Below are positions 60,186 to 64,000 of a DNA stretch of 64,000 nucleotides, in pieces. The notes beneath the pieces were generated by a model that had not been told where the DNA came from, did not search any database, and was given only the letters and a program-made list of their open reading frames with translations. Origin of the DNA: Spirodela intermedia (Eukaryota; Streptophyta; Magnoliopsida; Alismatales; Araceae); the NCBI GenBank assembly GCA_902729315.2, contig LR746265.1, positions 8,055,392 through 8,119,391 on the forward strand. Direction: 5' to 3'. The translations under genes were made by a program, and so were the position numbers. How positions within the stretch are numbered: the first letter of the stretch is position 1; every line of letters begins with the position of its first letter.

Positions 60186-63100
60186 ATGGCGGGGTGGGTG
60201 AGTCGCATGAGGTCCGCCTTTGGGGCGTCTTTCCTGTGGCTCGTGTCCTTCGTCTACTTCACACAGGTTCGATCGATCTCCCCTCCCATGTCCGTTTTCT
60301 GTCTTTCGGTGCCTCCATTCTTGGAGGATGAGATTTGAGTTCATACTCTGTTTCTGATTGTCCGAGGTTTCGAATCCGGTTCTGGTTCTCGCTGAGGTTT
60401 GAATGTGTGAGGGCTGGATGACTGCGAAGATGCGACATACTTGCGTTCTTGTTACTTTTACAGTGTATGGAGTAGTGGGAATTTTTATGATTAGCCTATC
60501 ACCAGTCTGGAAAAGATTTGGGGACAAAAACAGAAGAAAATGCCATCTCTGGTTTTCTATTAATGTTATTTTTAAATTGCAAGCAAGGCCGATTGAAGTT
60601 AGCTAAACCACCTGCACTACGAGATGTAATATTTCGGTCGTTTTTGGAATTATCTGTTTCTTTCGCTCTAAGAAAAGCTTTTCTCATCTTCTAGAATATT
60701 CAAGACCCCGAGCATGGAGCTGTATTATATGGACGTTATAATGCAGCAAATGATGGATTTATCAAACATGAGATGCTTTCGTAGACGCCCCTTTTAGGAA
60801 GATGTGGATAATTTGAAACAGTGCCATCTTTTATCTTGGAGGGTAAGATCGTTGTAAAAAAAAAACTCGCAAACTCATCTTTTCTCTTCTTGTATGTTGG
60901 CTTTCCTACTCAGGGTTAGTGCGCACGTTTTTTGGTATCAGTTCTGTGGGAGAGACATAGCGAGAAGGATAATGTCTTGCCACATTCATCTACACTTGCA
61001 TCCATACTATCTTTCTGGATGTGTGCTCGTTGTACTGTTGATATTGTCACAAGCAGCACTTGGGTGATGCTGGGGCCATGAAACAATTAATATCTTGTCC
61101 ACTCTTTTTGTGGTCTTTCAGATCTTGTGAAACCTCAGCCACTTGGTCCTCAGGGGTGAGTGATGGATATTGTCCTCCCTGATTATCACCATCATCATCA
61201 TCACCATCAGGGCCAGCAGTTATCCATTAATTTAAGGTTGACTTGATCCAAGCATCTATAACGCTTTGACAACTTTTCTAAACCACTTTCCTAACATTAA
61301 CCCACCCTCCTAAAGAGTTTTCCACACTGAGCTGATGAAGGCAATAAGATCTATCGGAAGTCAAATGACTCTAATCATCAGAAAACCATAAATCGAATGA
61401 CTTATGGTTGAACACTAAAACCCATCTCAAAGGAAGAGCTTAGTAGATCTATTCTCTGGGACACCTCTAGGTATGTGGGAAGGATGAATACCTAGACGTT
61501 TTAGCTGCTATGTGATCATCACGTGTATAATAAGGAATCTTTTGAGACTTACCGCCCACTGTTTTCTTAATACGTTCTGTTTCAGATTCTATCGTTTGAG
61601 TAGATTACGCACATTTCTGAATTCGGCCCCATCCTATCATGTACTTTTTGGATTTCTGTTGCACGTTGGAGATGAAAAAAATATGTGGAAACTCTGGAGT
61701 GGATAGCAAATGTTAGGGCACTGGTGAGAGAGGGGTGCTGGTTGACAAGAATATCATTGTGAGGTAAAAGAGGATAAATAATTTCTCTTACTCTGGGGTA
61801 GTGAATTAGTAAGAAAGGGGGCTATCCTCGAAAGTATCTTCTGGCAATAATTTTCCATAAGTGTCTTAACGGAAAACTTATATTTTAATCTGTTGTTAAA
61901 TAGATTCATTGCATGAATTATTTTTATGCATCTCGCAGGGTATGATATTTTGAATATAACCATTCAAAGCTGACAATTGAAGCCTTCATTACTTGGCTGT
62001 AGTCTTGTTTCCGTGATAACAGTGACTTCATTTTTGAAACGCCTCTTATTTCCAATTCTTATTTTCTTTCATTTCATTTTATAAACCTTCTTCTTACCAT
62101 GATGTATATATACTATGTTGGTTTAGTTACGTTTTTCTTAAATCTCAAGTTGGTCCTTTTTGGTGTAGGGTTTCAGATCCTTTGTTTGGACTGCTGTTTC
62201 TTACCAGCTCAAAGACATACTAAAGCTTTCACCGTCAGCATCACAATTTGTTGTTTCTGCAGCATTTTTTCCTTGGAGCATAAAGCCATTTTATGGGTAT
62301 AATTGCATTAACTACTGTGACGCTCTTATTTATACATTTTCTTGAAACAAGGCGGCCAGATATGTTACGCATGTTTCTGTTCTTTTATTTTCCATCTGCA
62401 ATCCTCTTGCATGATATTTCCAACTGCGAACTTTTTCAATGATCTGTTAGTTTTCTTCAACTATGAACGATGGTTATGTAGTCTTAGCCAATATTCATTT
62501 GTAGTAAAACTATCCAACCTCAGAGAAATATATATTAAAAAATCATATTTTAGAAGTTGCCATGAGACTATAAAACATCTATCCTTAATTATAATAGATG
62601 GAGTGTCAATGTTTAGTCTTCTAAACCTTTGAAGACATCAATTTTTCTAGTTACAATAGCCTCTGAGGAGTCCTCAATAAGTTGGATGGCTCTACAGGCC
62701 ATGTGAAAGAAAAATTTGTCTTTAAATCGTATTTTATTTCTCTCCCCAATCTGCCTGACAGCGTGTCTGGCAGGAGGGTCTTTTACCATTTAATTTGACC
62801 TTTAACGCTGTCAACAGTGGCATTGGTTATCTGTTGCGTAAGATATCCCCTTTTAATACTTCTTCAGATGACAAATAAGTTGCCGATTGTTTTTCTTTAA
62901 TGCCATAAAATCTGTTTGTCATTGACATGAGTCTGCTTCCTGGGTTTCATCTTCCTCACATGCACATTTTTGAGGAAAGACTATTATGCAGATGGGGTAT
63001 TTCAGTGTAACTCTTCAGCCTTCACCCTTTTTCCCCCTAATTTATGTATTCTTAAGATAAATGTTGCCTCTGACTCAAGAAATTTCTCTGCTTCTGCATG

Positions 63101-64000
63101 TGTACATTCTTCTAAATTGAAACTCCTGTTGCTCTGAATTTTCCTGAAACATGATAAATGCGGCTTTCTTCATCCTTATTTCAGAGAGATCACTGCACTT
63201 TGCTATCATGGTTGTTCCAGAATATCATTGATCATTTAAGAATGAACTGGAGTTCAGTTTTGTTTAGGATGTAGAAATACTCGTCCTTTTGATTTTGTGA
63301 ATTAAATTCTAAACTAAGTGATTATCCTGACATCTGGAGCAACCATCTTAAATTTATCGTTGTAAACTTATCCAATTCGAGCTTTTATGTGTTGTGGATC
63401 CTTCTCCACCGAAGATCTACCTTCTTCCAGAATGAATTTAATGTTTGACACACTAAATGCAAAAGAAGGGGCGAAAATCGTAAGATCCTTTTGCCGTTAT
63501 CAAGAACTTCTGAAGCATCCATATATCACGCATTTGTAAGAATGTAGAATGTATCTGCAGGGATGAGGATGCAGTTGCAATTTATACATTTCTTCCTTAT
63601 TCCTAAATGAAACACAGTTCCACTGATGTGGTCTCTCTGCTCTGCTTCACTGTATAGCATGCGTAATGACTGTTTGCTTTTTACAGGATCTTGTCAGATT
63701 GCATACCTATTAGGGGAAGAAAGCGTGTACCATACTTAATCATAGCGACTATATTATCCCTTTTCCCCTGGGTTGTGCTTGGACTTATATCAACCCTCAG
63801 GAATTCACACATTTGGCTCACTATTTTCCTTTGCATGCAAAACTTTGGTTCTGCAATGGCTGATGTCGTTATTGATGCAATGATTGCAGAAGCTGTTCGA
63901 TCAGAACGGTATGGTCCTTTATCCACAAAGCTTGGAGTCCTTCATCTACTTCAATACCTGCTACTTAAATAATTCTTTTTCTTATTCAGAGCAGCGTTTG
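60186..64000 (+). CDS. Folate-biopterin transporter family protein (MFS), partial
   Basis: Exons are 60186-60266, 62169-62296, 63687-63908 and from 63990 to the window edge. All introns are GT...AG (1902, 1390 and 81 nt). The 147 codons seen cover roughly the first third of the protein. They run from MAGWVSRMRSAFGASFLW (first membrane segment) through GFRSFVWTAVSYQLKDIL and AAFFPWSIKPFYG (second segment). Then comes the MFS loop with LSDC.PIRGRKR, and then segments VPYLIIATILSLFPWVVLG and IFLCMQNFGSAMADVVIDAM. This is the plant FBT (BT1) family, and to my recollection nearest to the group containing Arabidopsis FBT7. Characterised relatives carry folates or pterins, some in the plastid envelope. 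The substrate here is unknown, and I see no clear plastid signal. The start has G at -3 and +4. Exon 4 begins with the last base of a split Arg codon followed by AAF. The gene continues beyond the window. Confidence 0.92.

Noticed and set aside
59865-60527. 220-codon minus-strand ORF
   Set aside because: It runs antisense through the promoter, leader, exon 1 and intron 1 of the transporter gene, with Arg-Glu repeats from the TC tract and no known domain.

Overview
This is nuclear DNA from a flowering plant, most likely a monocot. Three things point there: a GNA-type (monocot mannose-binding) lectin gene, genes with spliceosomal introns and GC-rich coding set in AT-rich DNA, and Athila/Tat-like Ty3/gypsy retrotransposons. 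Nothing in the sequence lets me name the species.

Only three host genes can be supported. (1) A single-exon mannose-binding lectin on the minus strand at 3011-3493, with all three sugar-binding motifs intact. (2) A UGT73-like glycosyltransferase on the plus strand at 48809-50303, complete from the catalytic His to the PSPG box but carrying two 1-base losses in its first quarter, so it is a recent pseudogene or a sequencing artefact. (3) The 5' part of a folate-biopterin transporter-family (MFS) gene from 60186 to the right edge, with four exons visible and a leader holding two small upstream ORFs. The three do not form an obvious pathway.

Between about 11.2 and 44.2 kb lies a nest of LTR retrotransposons. 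Two minus-strand Athila/Tat-like elements (A, 12656 to about 24652; C, 32721-42137) flank a decayed plus-strand gypsy element (B, about 24653-32720). Five further insertions with TG...CA-type ends lie in them, each explained best as a solo LTR: 14223-15927 (target repeat TGCCT, inside an LTR of its own family), about 20439-21686 (CTCC or CTCCT), 24835-26831 (ATTCT/ATTCC), 27637-29778 (GTGGG) and 39092-41157 (AAATG). The last three are one family, here called S. They carry an unusual U3-like promoter built from successive inverted repeats containing telo-box and GGCCCA/TGGGCC motifs, and an internal minisatellite with 1, 5 or 3 units. Two S copies lie in opposite orientation 805 bp apart, forming a natural 2-kb inverted repeat.

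The flanks (1-11 kb and 44.2-59.1 kb) are built from degenerate copies of the same non-coding modules: A (1.08-2.6, 47.46-48.18, 58.6-59.1 kb), B (3.89-7.8, 44.17-47.4, 51.7-52.2 kb) and D (10.8-11.16, 52.58-52.99 kb). This suggests an old segmental or tandem duplication around the lectin gene that the retroelement nest later split. Module B contains a roughly 470-bp unit repeated three times, whose embedded GA tract has grown to about 415 bp in the second copy. The remaining stretches are AT-rich and I see no gene in them.
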